Shown here piece after piece: positions 1 to 6,191 of a stretch of DNA of 10,132 bases. Below the pieces are notes generated by a model that did not search any database, was not told the origin of the DNA, and worked only from the letters and a program-made list of their open reading frames with translations. A program made the translations under genes and the position numbers. The stretch covers positions 1-10,132 of the forward strand of contig JAJZTV010000061.1 of the NCBI GenBank assembly GCA_021847385.1, given 5' to 3'. The DNA comes from Pseudomonadota bacterium. Lineage in GTDB: Bacteria > Pseudomonadota > Gammaproteobacteria > Burkholderiales > Thiobacillaceae. Numbering within the stretch: position 1 is the stretch's first letter; the number at the start of each line of letters is the position of its first letter.

Positions 1-30
1 ACCAGCTATCCCGAGATCACCGTCAAGTAA
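1..30 (+). CDS. 3' end of an unidentified + strand gene (partial)
   Basis: The first frame reads TSYPEITVK and then a TAA stop at 28-30. A strong terminator hairpin begins about 20 bases later, which is what the end of a + strand gene should look like. Nine residues are too few to assign a family. The next gene is on the opposite strand and converges on the same terminator. Confidence 0.45.
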   Translation, partial: TSYPEITVK

Positions 31-52
31 ACGGTCGGCACCTGGCTGGAAC

Positions 53-83
53 AAAATGGGCGGCCGATGGCCGCCCATTTTTA
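53..83. terminator. Bidirectional intrinsic terminator
   Basis: A perfect 13-base-pair inverted repeat (arms 53-65 and 69-81, loop GAT) has a GC-rich core flanked by A residues on the left and T residues on the right. Read on + it ends in a T run, and read on - it also ends in TTTT. It therefore serves both the partial gene ending at 30 and the propeller gene whose stop is at 106-108. Only about 20 bases separate it from each stop codon. Confidence 0.9.
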
Positions 84-105
84 TTGCCTTGCCCCGCCAA
101 GGGCA

Positions 106-1506
106 TTAGTGAATGGTGTAAATCACGGCATATTTTTGGCCTGACACCATATCCGATTCACTCCTGCCATAACCGACGATGATGGCCGTACCGACAATAC
201 CGCTCACATCCAGACCACTGAGTACCTGGATCGTCGTGTCGGCCAGCGTTCCGGAAGAATAGATCGGTAACTGACCACCGCCCCAAGCCAACCAATGCAC
301 GCCGTTGTGGAAATACCAGCCGCCGCCCAGCGTGGACGGCAACTGGGCGGCGACGTAGACGTAACCGAATTGGCCGGCATCGCCCGAGGCCACGCTGACG
401 CTCGCAAGCAATGACAAGCTGCTGTTGCTACCCGAGGCGCTGCCGGAAATAGTCGCGCGACCACCACTTATCCCATAGCTATAGAGGTTGTTGTCGGCAC
501 CGGCATAAATCACGCCATTGGCCGCCGCCACGGCCTTCAGGTTGCGGGCGCCGGTGGGGTATACCGGGTTCTCCACCGGCATCCCATCGTTGAAGGCGGC
601 CCAGCTCGCCCCGCCGTCCGTACTGCGGTATGCCCCGGTGCCATACGTTGCCAGATAGATGGCGCCACTCGAAGCATCGATCGCCAAACCGCGGCCATCG
701 ACATTGGTCTTGCCATTGGCACTCGGCAGGCCATTGTTGACTGCGGTCCAGCCGGCACCGCCGTCCACACTCTTGAATACGCCGTAGGTGCCATCGGTCG
801 CCCGTAGGCTGGGGCGGCCGGCGGCATAGAGCGTCGAAGTCGCCGGATCGATGGCCAAGGCATAAACGCCCTCGCTCGCCAAACCGGCAGCAACCCAGTT
901 GGCACCGCCATCCGTGCTTTTCCAAAGGCCGTTGAGTTCGGTCGCGGCATAGAGGGTCCCGTGGGCTTTGGGATCGATCGCGATGGCCTTGATCGCCGCG
1001 GCTACCATACCGGTATCGCTTTTGACCCAATTCGCGCCGCCGTCAGTGGTCTTCCACAGGCCATAGCCAGCGTTCAAACCGGCATACACCGTCGACGGTG
1101 TAACCGGGTCGATCGCCAAGGCGGTGACAAAGTTCATGTAGTAGCCGAAACCGTTGCTGACCTCGGCCCAACTCGCGCCGCCGTTGGTGCTTTTGAACAC
1201 CCCATAACTACCGGCATACACCACGTTCGGATTGGTCGGATCGATGGCCAGCGCCTCGACCGTGGAATTGGTGATACCGCTGTCCGAGGCCTGCCATGAG
1301 GCCCCGCCATTTGTGGTTTTCCATACCCGATAGCCAGAGGCGTAGGCCGTCGTCGGCGTACCGGGCTGTATCGCCAGAGCCGCCGCGCCCAGCACCCCGC
1401 CGTTCTCAATGGCCTGATTTGAAGCTGTCCAGGCATTCGTCGCCGCCTGCACGGTGGCCGGCAGGCACATCAGCACCGTAAGCAATACCCGTAATTTGGT
1501 GTTCAT
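106..1506 (-). CDS. Secreted Asp-box beta-propeller protein with a C-terminal module
   Basis: The predicted product is 466 residues. Residues 1-21 look like a Sec signal peptide, with cleavage expected after the alanine of VQA, so the protein should act outside the cytoplasm. Six Asp-box motifs of the form (S/T)x(D/N)GGxxW end at W71, W113, W160, W204, W253 and W302, spaced 42-49 residues. A degenerate seventh repeat near 334-346 suggests a seven-bladed propeller of the sialidase/BNR or Ycf48-like type. Sialidase catalytic residues are not evident, so an enzyme role is not claimed; binding or scaffolding is more likely. Residues about 350-466 form a separate Gly/Ser/Trp-rich module with WYFHNGVHW and DVSGIVGT. 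I chose the ATG at 1506 because GGAGG lies 5 bases upstream and the signal peptide starts there; the in-frame ATG at 1530 would add eight residues before it. Confidence 0.85.
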   Translation of the reverse strand: MNTKLRVLLTVLMCLPATVQAATNAWTASNQAIENGGVLGAAALAIQPGTPTTAYASGYRVWKTTNGGASWQASDSGITNSTVEALAIDPTNPNVVYAGSYGVFKSTNGGASWAEVSNGFGYYMNFVTALAIDPVTPSTVYAGLNAGYGLWKTTDGGANWVKSDTGMVAAAIKAIAIDPKAHGTLYAATELNGLWKSTDGGANWVAAGLASEGVYALAIDPATSTLYAAGRPSLRATDGTYGVFKSVDGGAGWTAVNNGLPSANGKTNVDGRGLAIDASSGAIYLATYGTGAYRSTDGGASWAAFNDGMPVENPVYPTGARNLKAVAAANGVIYAGADNNLYSYGISGGRATISGSASGSNSSLSLLASVSVASGDAGQFGYVYVAAQLPSTLGGGWYFHNGVHWLAWGGGQLPIYSSGTLADTTIQVLSGLDVSGIVGTAIIVGYGRSESDMVSGQKYAVIYTIH

Positions 1507-1726
1507 CGCGGCCTCCGATGGTACAAACATTGTCGTCTCGCCAGTCGAGCACGGTATTGGCTAGACCACAGCACAAAACAGGACATCGAAGTCCATTGTA
1601 GACAATCTACGAGGCAATGCGGAGGCGGGATGCCGGATCGAGGGCCAGCGCACGGGTGCTGCGCGATGCCCGATGGCTATGATTCCGGGGTGTTTTAGGG
1701 CAATGCCGGCATGCCCTTAAAAGCGG
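1507..1726. other. Intergenic gap upstream of the propeller gene
   Basis: This 220-base gap lies between the end of rnfH and the start of the propeller gene, both on -. It should hold the propeller promoter, but I see no convincing -35/-10 pair. Two short inverted repeats could be operator-like: GGAC/GTCC at 1581-1594 and GTAGA/TCTAC at 1598-1610. Neither is strong enough to name a regulator. The only clear signal near the propeller start is its GGAGG ribosome binding site. Confidence 0.3.
1693..1722. repeat. Imperfect inverted repeat just after rnfH
   Basis: TTTTAGGGCA at 1693-1702 is mirrored by TGCCCTTAAAA at 1712-1722, around a TGCCGGCA centre. It begins 4 bases past the rnfH stop, where an operon terminator is expected. 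In either direction the T run precedes the stem and A residues follow it, the opposite of an intrinsic terminator. It may be an RNA-stabilising hairpin or a protein-binding site. Confidence 0.4.
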
Positions 1727-2065
1727 CTACGGCTCGCCGCCCTCCCCGGCGTTCAACTCGGCCGCGCCCTTTTTCATGACCTTGCCCTCGGCCGCGCGTT
1801 GGCGCCGCACTTCTTTCGGGTCGGCGATCAACGGCCGGTAGATCTCGATACGGTCCTTGTCGCGCAGCACGGTATCCGGTTTGGACAACTTGTTCCAGAC
1901 GCCCACCTTGTTGCGGCCACCCAAATCGATCTCGGGATAATCTCGCAGCAGGCCGGATTCGGCCACGGCCTGGGCTATTGTCGCACCGCCCTCGACCTGG
2001 ACATGAACGACCTTCTGCACATCGCGCAGGGCATAGACCACTTCGACTTGGATCAATTCGCTCAT
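1727..2065 (-). CDS. rnfH: RnfH-family ubiquitin-like protein
   Basis: This 112-residue protein matches the small RnfH/UPF0125 family, which has a beta-grasp (ubiquitin-like) fold. The N-terminus IQVEVVYAL, the central DLGGRNKVGVWNK stretch and DRIEIYRPLIADPKEVRR are hallmarks of the family. The charged C-terminal tail of about 25 residues is variable and probably disordered. Its ATG overlaps the ratA stop as ATGA, so translation is probably coupled to ratA. The pairing with ratA is widely conserved. The name comes from linkage to rnf electron-transport genes in other bacteria, but none lie here. It was once proposed as the partner of RatA in a toxin-antitoxin pair; its molecular role remains unsettled. 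Confidence 0.92.
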   Translation of the reverse strand: MSELIQVEVVYALRDVQKVVHVQVEGGATIAQAVAESGLLRDYPEIDLGGRNKVGVWNKLSKPDTVLRDKDRIEIYRPLIADPKEVRRQRAAEGKVMKKGAAELNAGEGGEP

Positions 2066-2499
2066 CGTATCCCGTAGACCTTCTCGGCACGGTGGACGAA
2101 GGCATCCACCAAACTGTTGGCAATCATCGAAAATACCGGCCCGACCACCTTCTCCAGCAAATGGCTGGAGAACTCATAGTGCAACAGCAGCTCCACCCGG
2201 CTGCCCTCCTCGCCCAAAGGCTTGAAGCGCCAGGCGCCCTCCAGCTTGCGGAACGGCCCGTCCTTCAAAGAAAGGTGCATGGCCTCGGGATAGTGTTTCT
2301 GGTTCTCGGTCGTGAAGTGTTGCTGTACGTGCAGATAGCGGATGTGAATCGTCGCTTCGGTCACCGCCGCGTCGCGCCGATGCAAGTCCGTGCCGCCGCA
2401 CCAAGGCAAGAACTCCGCATAGGTCTCGACCTGATCCACCAGATCGAACATCTCCGCCGCCGTATAGGGCACCAAGACGGACTTGATAACTTCGGACAT
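2062..2499 (-). CDS. ratA: RatA / COQ10-like START-domain protein
   Basis: The 145-residue product is a single SRPBCC (START-like) domain of the COQ10/RatA family. Family signatures are the N-terminal SVLVPYTAAEMFDLV, then FLPWCGG, the central LKDGPFRKLEGAWRF, and a C-terminal helix ending in VDAFVHRAEKVYGIR. In E. coli RatA was reported to block 70S ribosome assembly when overproduced, while the eukaryotic relatives bind coenzyme Q; which role applies here cannot be told from sequence. I chose the ATG at 2499 because homologues begin at about this point. A TTG at 2520 would add seven residues, and neither start has a clear Shine-Dalgarno. It is the first gene of a two-gene transcript with rnfH and diverges from smpB. 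Confidence 0.93.
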   Translation of the reverse strand: MSEVIKSVLVPYTAAEMFDLVDQVETYAEFLPWCGGTDLHRRDAAVTEATIHIRYLHVQQHFTTENQKHYPEAMHLSLKDGPFRKLEGAWRFKPLGEEGSRVELLLHYEFSSHLLEKVVGPVFSMIANSLVDAFVHRAEKVYGIR

Positions 2500-2531
2500 A
2501 AGGGAAGGCAGCAGGGACAAGGCGTAAAGAC

Positions 2532-2544
2532 TGGTAAAATACCA
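2532..2544. promoter_or_regulatory. Symmetric extended -10 element between ratA and smpB
   Basis: TGGTA (2532-2536) and TACCA (2540-2544) form an inverted repeat. On + it reads TG-G-TAAAAT, an extended -10 with five of six consensus bases, about 45 bases before the smpB ATG. On - it reads TG-G-TATTTT, placed to start transcription near 2529, about 30 bases before the ratA ATG. No good -35 is visible in either direction, which extended -10 promoters can tolerate. Simultaneous use in both directions is inference. Confidence 0.5.
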
Positions 2545-2585
2545 CGAAATTCCGATTAGCCCCCAGCCGCAAGAACGCCTCCACT

Positions 2586-3032
2586 ATGACCATTGCCGAC
2601 AATAAAAAGGCCTTCCACGATTATTTCATCGAGGAACGCTACGAAGCGGGCATCGTCCTGGAAGGCTGGGAGGTCAAGGCCATCCGCGCCGGTCGGGCGC
2701 AATTGAAAGAGGCCTATGTCGTGCTCAAGCGGGAAGAGCTCTGGCTGATCGGCAGCCACATCAGCCCGTTGCCGACCGCCTCCACCCACGTCAAGCCCGA
2801 CCCCGTACGCACCCGCAAGCTGTTGTTGCACGCGGCGGAGATCAGCAAACTGATCGGCAAGGTCGAACGCGCCGGCTACACCCTGGTACCGCTCAATCTG
2901 CACTACTCGAAAGGCCGGATCAAGCTGGAGATCGGCTTGGCCAAGGGCAAGAAGCAGCACGATAAGCGAGAAACCGAAAAACAGCGCGAGTGGGAACGCG
3001 AGAAGGCCCGGCTCGTCAGGGAAAAGCGCTGA
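2586..3032 (+). CDS. smpB: SsrA-binding protein SmpB
   Basis: The 148-residue product is a full-length SmpB, the partner of tmRNA in trans-translation, which rescues ribosomes stalled on messages without a stop codon. Visible signatures are the N-terminal NKKAFHDYFIEERYEAGIVL, then GWEVKAIRAGRAQLKEAYV in the OB-fold, HISP, RTRKLLLH, and LVPLNLHYSKGRIKLEIGLAKGK (quoted here only as a landmark near residues 100-122). The basic C-terminal tail, rich in KR and ending in VREKR, is the part that enters the mRNA channel of the ribosome. The ATG at 2586 gives the usual family length; the ribosome binding site is weak. The TGA stop shares its A with the mnmH ATG. The ssrA (tmRNA) gene is not in this window. 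Confidence 0.97.
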   Translation: MTIADNKKAFHDYFIEERYEAGIVLEGWEVKAIRAGRAQLKEAYVVLKREELWLIGSHISPLPTASTHVKPDPVRTRKLLLHAAEISKLIGKVERAGYTLVPLNLHYSKGRIKLEIGLAKGKKQHDKRETEKQREWEREKARLVREKR

Positions 3033-4111
3033 TGCTGTGCGACAGCGGCGCGCCGCCGGGAAAACGCGTCGAGCTCGTTGGTGTAGCCGACATCGACGGT
3101 TTCGACGAAATCATCGACGTCCGCTCGCCTGGCGAGTTCGCCGAGGACCACATCCCCGGCGCGATCAACCTGCCGGTGCTGAGTGACGCCGAGCGGGCCC
3201 GGGTCGGCACCGACTACAAGCAGGTCTCCGCCTTCGACGCCAAGAAGATCGGCGCCGCTCTGGTCTCGCGCAATATCGCCCGCCACCTGGAAAGCCACTT
3301 CGCCGATAAACCAAAAAAATACCGGCCGCTGGTCTACTGCTGGCGCGGCGGCAACCGTTCCGGCTCGCTCGCCCACGTGCTGCGCTCGATCGGCTGGCCG
3401 GCGGCCCAACTCGACGGCGGCTATAAGGCCTATCGCAAGGCAGTCATGGCCGACTTGGACACCCTACCCGATAGCCTCCGCCTCATCGTGGTCTGCGGCC
3501 GCACCGGCAGCGGCAAGAGCCGCTTTCTCCTGGCCCTGCGCGAAGCCGGCGCCCAAGTGCTCGACCTGGAAGACCTCGCCGCACATAAGGGCTCGGTACT
3601 GGGCAATCTGCCGGACCGCCCGCAGCCTGGGCAAAAGTATTTCGAGAGCTTGATCTGGGCCAGCCTGCGTGGCTTCGCACGGAACGAGCCGGTGTTCGTC
3701 GAATCGGAAAGCAAAAAGATCGGCCGCCTGCATACCCCGGACACGCTACTTGCCCGCATGCGTGCCGCCGAATGCCTGACCCTCGAGGCCGACATCCCGG
3801 TACGGGTGGCCTTGCTCAAGGAAGAATATGCCCATTTCCTGGCCGAGCCCGCGCTGCTCAACCGGCAACTGGATTGCCTCGTCGATCTGCAAGGCCATGA
3901 TCGAATCGAGCGTTGGAAAAAGATGGCGTTGAGCGGCCAATGGGACAACTTGGTCGCCGAATTGCTGGTCGAGCACTACGACCCGGCTTACAACCGCTCG
4001 CTCAGCCGCAACTACCCGCAGGCCGACCGAGGCCTGCATCTGGCGCTGCCAGCACCCACGACAGAATCTCTGAAAGCCTTATCCGCCGTGGCCCTGCAAC
4101 ACTTTGCTTGA
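3032..4111 (+). CDS. mnmH: tRNA 2-selenouridine synthase
   Basis: MnmH (SelU, YbbB) converts 2-thiouridine at the wobble base of certain tRNAs (those for Lys, Glu and Gln) to 2-selenouridine using selenophosphate, through a geranylated intermediate. The product is 359 residues, close to the E. coli length. The N-terminal rhodanese domain has the DVRSPGEF motif at 29-36 and the active-site loop YCWRGGNRSG with C103. The second domain begins with a P-loop, GRTGSGKS at 156-163. I chose the ATG at 3032, which overlaps the smpB stop as TGATG and has AGGGA 9 bases upstream. A GTG at 2990 in frame would only add residues from within smpB. All expected key residues are present. The selenophosphate synthetase gene selD is not in the window, and must exist elsewhere for the selenium reaction to work. 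Confidence 0.95.
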   Translation: MLCDSGAPPGKRVELVGVADIDGFDEIIDVRSPGEFAEDHIPGAINLPVLSDAERARVGTDYKQVSAFDAKKIGAALVSRNIARHLESHFADKPKKYRPLVYCWRGGNRSGSLAHVLRSIGWPAAQLDGGYKAYRKAVMADLDTLPDSLRLIVVCGRTGSGKSRFLLALREAGAQVLDLEDLAAHKGSVLGNLPDRPQPGQKYFESLIWASLRGFARNEPVFVESESKKIGRLHTPDTLLARMRAAECLTLEADIPVRVALLKEEYAHFLAEPALLNRQLDCLVDLQGHDRIERWKKMALSGQWDNLVAELLVEHYDPAYNRSLSRNYPQADRGLHLALPAPTTESLKALSAVALQHFA

Positions 4112-4137
4112 CGCCGCACCAGTCAGAGGCCTAGGCT
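4108..4137 (+). promoter_or_regulatory. Possible sigma-70 promoter for the host-attachment-family gene
   Basis: TTGACG at 4108-4113 matches five of six bases of a -35 box and overlaps the mnmH stop codon. With an 18-base spacer it is followed by TAGGCT, a weak -10. The predicted start would leave a leader of about 50 bases before the ATG at 4193. The 81-base gap after mnmH supports separate transcription, but the -10 is poor. Confidence 0.35.
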
Positions 4138-4192
4138 TAAACCAAAACAGAACGATACCTCAAGCCTTCTCACTCACGACAGGAGCAATGTG

Positions 4193-4633
4193 ATGTCGAC
4201 TACGTGGATTCTTGTGGCCAACGCCAGTCAAGCCAAGCTCTATGCCAATAACGGCCCGAAAAAAGGGCTGGAACTCCTCAAAGAACTCGACCACCCCGAA
4301 AGCCGGGAAAAGGCCTCTAACCTGGTCAGCGACCGCCCGGGCCATATTCAGGGCCACGGCAACGGTCACGGTTCCTATGTGCCGGCGACCGACCCAAAAG
4401 AGAATGAAGCCGACCGCTTTGCGTTGGAACTGGCGCGTGAGCTGGAAGAAGGCCGCACCAACAATGCCTACGAACGCCTGATCATCGCCGCATCCGCCCC
4501 CTTCCTGGGCATGCTGAACGGCCGGCTGTCCAGCCAAGTCAAAGGCAAGCTGACCGAAAGCATCGAGAAGGACTACACGCGGCTACCGGTCAAGGAATTG
4601 TCCGGGCATCTGGAAAGCCGTCTCTTTCTATAG
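4193..4633 (+). CDS. Host-attachment-family protein (Host_attach, COG5622-like)
   Basis: The 146-residue product resembles the small 'protein required for attachment to host cells' family, named from work in plant-associated bacteria. Features seen are the N-terminal WILVANASQAKLYA strand-helix, a loop rich in His and Gly (GHIQGHGNGHGSY) near residues 53-65, the DRFALELARELEEG helix, and the core IIAASAPFLGMLN followed by a C-terminal helix ending in HLESRLF. There is no signal peptide or membrane helix, so it is probably cytoplasmic and a surface-adhesion role is doubtful. I recall that the family has been linked to bacterial relatives of the archaeo-eukaryotic release factor fold; treat that as tentative. 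AGGAG lies 7 bases before the ATG at 4193, which beats the GTG at 4190. Its stop overlaps the end of the convergent thpR. Confidence 0.82.
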   Translation: MSTTWILVANASQAKLYANNGPKKGLELLKELDHPESREKASNLVSDRPGHIQGHGNGHGSYVPATDPKENEADRFALELARELEEGRTNNAYERLIIAASAPFLGMLNGRLSSQVKGKLTESIEKDYTRLPVKELSGHLESRLFL

Positions 4634-5239
4634 CAACGGCCAACGGGCGAGCACGCGGTAGCTCGCCCCGTTCGCATTCGAGCTCGATTCCACCAAGACG
4701 AAATCCCGCGCCGGCCAGAGGATGGGCTCCGGCGCAGGCCTTGGGTTTCGGCCGCTTCGCTCAACCCCGGCTTCGCCGACGTTAGCCTGCACCGAAACTG
4801 CGTTTTTGCAATCGGCGTTGCGCACCAGGGTGATGTGCGGCTTATAGGGCCGGTGATCGAAGGCGATATCGGCCTGTGCAGCCAGCGCCTCCAGTGCTCG
4901 CACCAAGTCGAACAAGCCAGCCGGCGGCTCGCTCGCAGTCAGAAAAGCGATGCGATTGTGCCGCCAGCAATCGGCTTGATCGAATGTCACATCGAACCGC
5001 GGCAACTGGATGGAATTTGCCGCCGCCTGCAGATCGGACAAGCGCTCGCGCGCTATGGTGCCGACGAACAGCAGGGTCAGGTGCACCGTGTCTGCCTGCA
5101 TTCGACGGCCGCCATGGGCCCGATGCAGCAGGCCCGAGGCCTTGTGCAATTGCGCCCTCAGTTCCTCGTCGGGCCAGAGGGCGAAGAAGACCCGGGCGGT
5201 TTCCTTACCGGCCGCCGCTAAGTCTTGCTCAGCAGGCAT
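4628..5239 (-). CDS. thpR: RNA 2',3'-cyclic phosphodiesterase / 2'-5' RNA ligase
   Basis: ThpR belongs to the 2H phosphoesterases, which open 2',3'-cyclic phosphates on RNA and can join tRNA halves through 2'-5' bonds. Both catalytic HxT motifs are present: H53-L-T55 in TVHLTLLFVG and H135-I-T137 in YKPHITLVR. The N-terminal VFFALWPDEEL and the C-terminal FVLVESSSNANGASYRVL are family signatures. At 203 residues it is longer than typical members, which are near 180. The excess lies between residues about 143 and 168, after the second HxT, and coincides with a palindromic DNA repeat (see 4734-4790). Both catalytic motifs and the last strand survive, so it may still be active. The ATG overlaps the ispF end by 22 bases and has GGAGG 4 bases upstream; no other start fits. 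It is the last gene of the GNAT-ispF-thpR unit. Confidence 0.9.
   Translation of the reverse strand: MPAEQDLAAAGKETARVFFALWPDEELRAQLHKASGLLHRAHGGRRMQADTVHLTLLFVGTIARERLSDLQAAANSIQLPRFDVTFDQADCWRHNRIAFLTASEPPAGLFDLVRALEALAAQADIAFDHRPYKPHITLVRNADCKNAVSVQANVGEAGVERSGRNPRPAPEPILWPARDFVLVESSSNANGASYRVLARWPLL
4734..4790. repeat. Palindromic REP-like repeat inside thpR
   Basis: GCAGGC at 4734-4739 is mirrored by GCCTGC at 4785-4790. Inside, AACCC and GGGTT arms flank the core GAGCGAAGCGGCCGAAA as read on the - strand. From memory, GGGTTGAGCGAAGCGAAACCC-type repeats are scattered between genes in many beta- and gammaproteobacteria; I cannot confirm copies here. The 57 bases equal 19 codons, keep the thpR frame open, and match the residues absent from typical family members. 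Confidence 0.6.
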
Positions 5240-5697
5240 ACCGCCTCCACGGCGATGCCCTCGCCACGGCCGGTGAAGCCGAGTTTTTCCGTGGTCGTGG
5301 CCTTCACGTTTATCGCCTCCGCTGACACGCCCAGATCATCGGCGATATGCGCCTGCATGCTTGGGATATGCGGCGCCATCTTCGGCGCCTGGGCGACGAT
5401 GGTGGCGTCGAGATTACCGACGCGCCAACCGCGTTCGCGCACCAGCTTGGCCACATGGCGCAGCAGCTTGCGGCTGTCGATGCCCTTGTATTGCGCATCG
5501 CTGTCGGGGAAGTGCCGGCCGATGTCGCCCAGCCCGGCGGCGCCGAGCAGCGCATCGCAGATGGCGTGCAACAGCACGTCGGCGTCCGAATGGCCGGCCA
5601 AGCCCTTGTCATAAGGAATCTCCACCCCGCCGATGACCAGCTTTCGCCCGTCGGCGAAGGCATGCACGTCGAAACCGTGGCCGATGCGCCAATCCAT
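5218..5697 (-). CDS. ispF: 2-C-methyl-D-erythritol 2,4-cyclodiphosphate synthase
   Basis: IspF catalyses the fifth step of the MEP isoprenoid pathway, cyclising CDP-methylerythritol 2-phosphate to the 2,4-cyclodiphosphate with release of CMP. The product has 159 residues, the normal length. Metal ligands are present at D10 and H12 (FDVHAF) and H44 (SDADVLLHAI). Other signatures are DIGRHFPDSDAQYKGIDS, the NLDATIVAQAPKM stretch, and KATTTEKLGFTGRGEGIA near the C-terminus. The start at 5697 has GGAG 6 bases upstream, and the GNAT stop is only 3 bases away, so the two are one transcript. Its end overlaps the thpR start by 22 bases. ispD, often the neighbour of ispF, is not adjacent here, so the pathway genes are split. 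Confidence 0.97.
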   Translation of the reverse strand: MDWRIGHGFDVHAFADGRKLVIGGVEIPYDKGLAGHSDADVLLHAICDALLGAAGLGDIGRHFPDSDAQYKGIDSRKLLRHVAKLVRERGWRVGNLDATIVAQAPKMAPHIPSMQAHIADDLGVSAEAINVKATTTEKLGFTGRGEGIAVEAVCLLSKT

Positions 5698-5700
5698 GCT

Positions 5701-6141
5701 CTACTCCATCCATTGCAAAACCATCTCGCGGTGCGGGATGCCCGCCTCGTCGAATTCCGGCCCGCGCGCCTGAAAACCGAACCGGGCATAGAACGGCAAC
5801 GCGTGCACTTGGGCATGCAGGCCAACCTGGTGTAAGCCCTTCTGCCGTGCCCGAGCCAAGGCCGCCCGCAGCAAGCCCGAACCGACACCCCGCCGGCGCC
5901 AGGCCGGCAGCACCGCCATGCGCCCGATGCGGGCATCGGGCGTCAGCCGGGCGATGCCGACGATGGCGCCGCCGCTGTCCTTGGCCACGAACCAGTCGCA
6001 GTCGGCATCCTGCGTCTCCCATTCCATGGCCTCCGGCACCACCTGCTCCTCGATGAAGACCCGGCGGCGGACCTGGGCGATGCCCGCCTGATCCTCTTGC
6101 CAATCGGCTGCGCTGACGGAGAAGGAATCGGCTTCGGCCAT
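5701..6141 (-). CDS. GNAT-family N-acetyltransferase (YjcF/ElaA-like)
   Basis: This 146-residue protein is a single-domain GNAT acetyltransferase. Acetyl-CoA-binding motif A is clear as RMAVLPAWRRRGVGSGLL, with the R/Q-x-x-G-x-G loop at residues 82-87. The N-terminal VRRRVFIEEQ followed by VVPEAMEWE and the C-terminal PFYARFGFQARGPEFDEAGIPHREM resemble the YjcF/ElaA-like branch. The substrate cannot be read from sequence. It is the first gene of a tight unit with ispF (3-base gap) and thpR, with no obvious link in function. The ATG at 6141 has no Shine-Dalgarno, and no other in-frame start lies near it. The best promoter match on this strand would give a leader of only a few bases, so translation may be leaderless. 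Confidence 0.9.
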   Translation of the reverse strand: MAEADSFSVSAADWQEDQAGIAQVRRRVFIEEQVVPEAMEWETQDADCDWFVAKDSGGAIVGIARLTPDARIGRMAVLPAWRRRGVGSGLLRAALARARQKGLHQVGLHAQVHALPFYARFGFQARGPEFDEAGIPHREMVLQWME

Positions 6142-6150
6142 GGGAAGGCG

Positions 6151-6157
6151 TAAAATA
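6151..6157. promoter_or_regulatory. Symmetric -10 element between the GNAT gene and yffB
   Basis: TAAAATA reads TAAAAT on + (6151-6156) and TATTTT on - (6157-6152). The + start would fall near 6163, about 30 bases before yffB. The - start would fall near 6145, only about 4 bases before the GNAT ATG. No clear -35 is seen on either side. The whole divergent gap is 50 bases, so the promoters must overlap here. Confidence 0.45.
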
Positions 6158-6191
6158 GCGGCACTCGAAAAACAATGAATGCGAGTTTGCC

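Noticed and set aside
106..1506. Propeller protein as a true sialidase
   Set aside because: Asp boxes are shared by many non-enzymatic propellers. I do not see the arginine triad and FRIP-type motif expected of a sialidase.
1693..1722. rnfH intrinsic terminator
   Set aside because: The stem is present but T residues precede it and A residues follow it in both directions, so it lacks the U tract needed.
1727..2499. ratA-rnfH as a toxin-antitoxin module
   Set aside because: The pair was once proposed as such, but it is a conserved core gene pair, and the RnfH partner is not established as an antitoxin. Nothing in the sequence here supports a plasmid-type or mobile toxin system.
2990..3031. 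GTG at 2990 as the mnmH start
   Set aside because: It lies well inside smpB; the ATG at 3032 overlaps the smpB stop, has a spaced AGGGA, and gives the usual family length.
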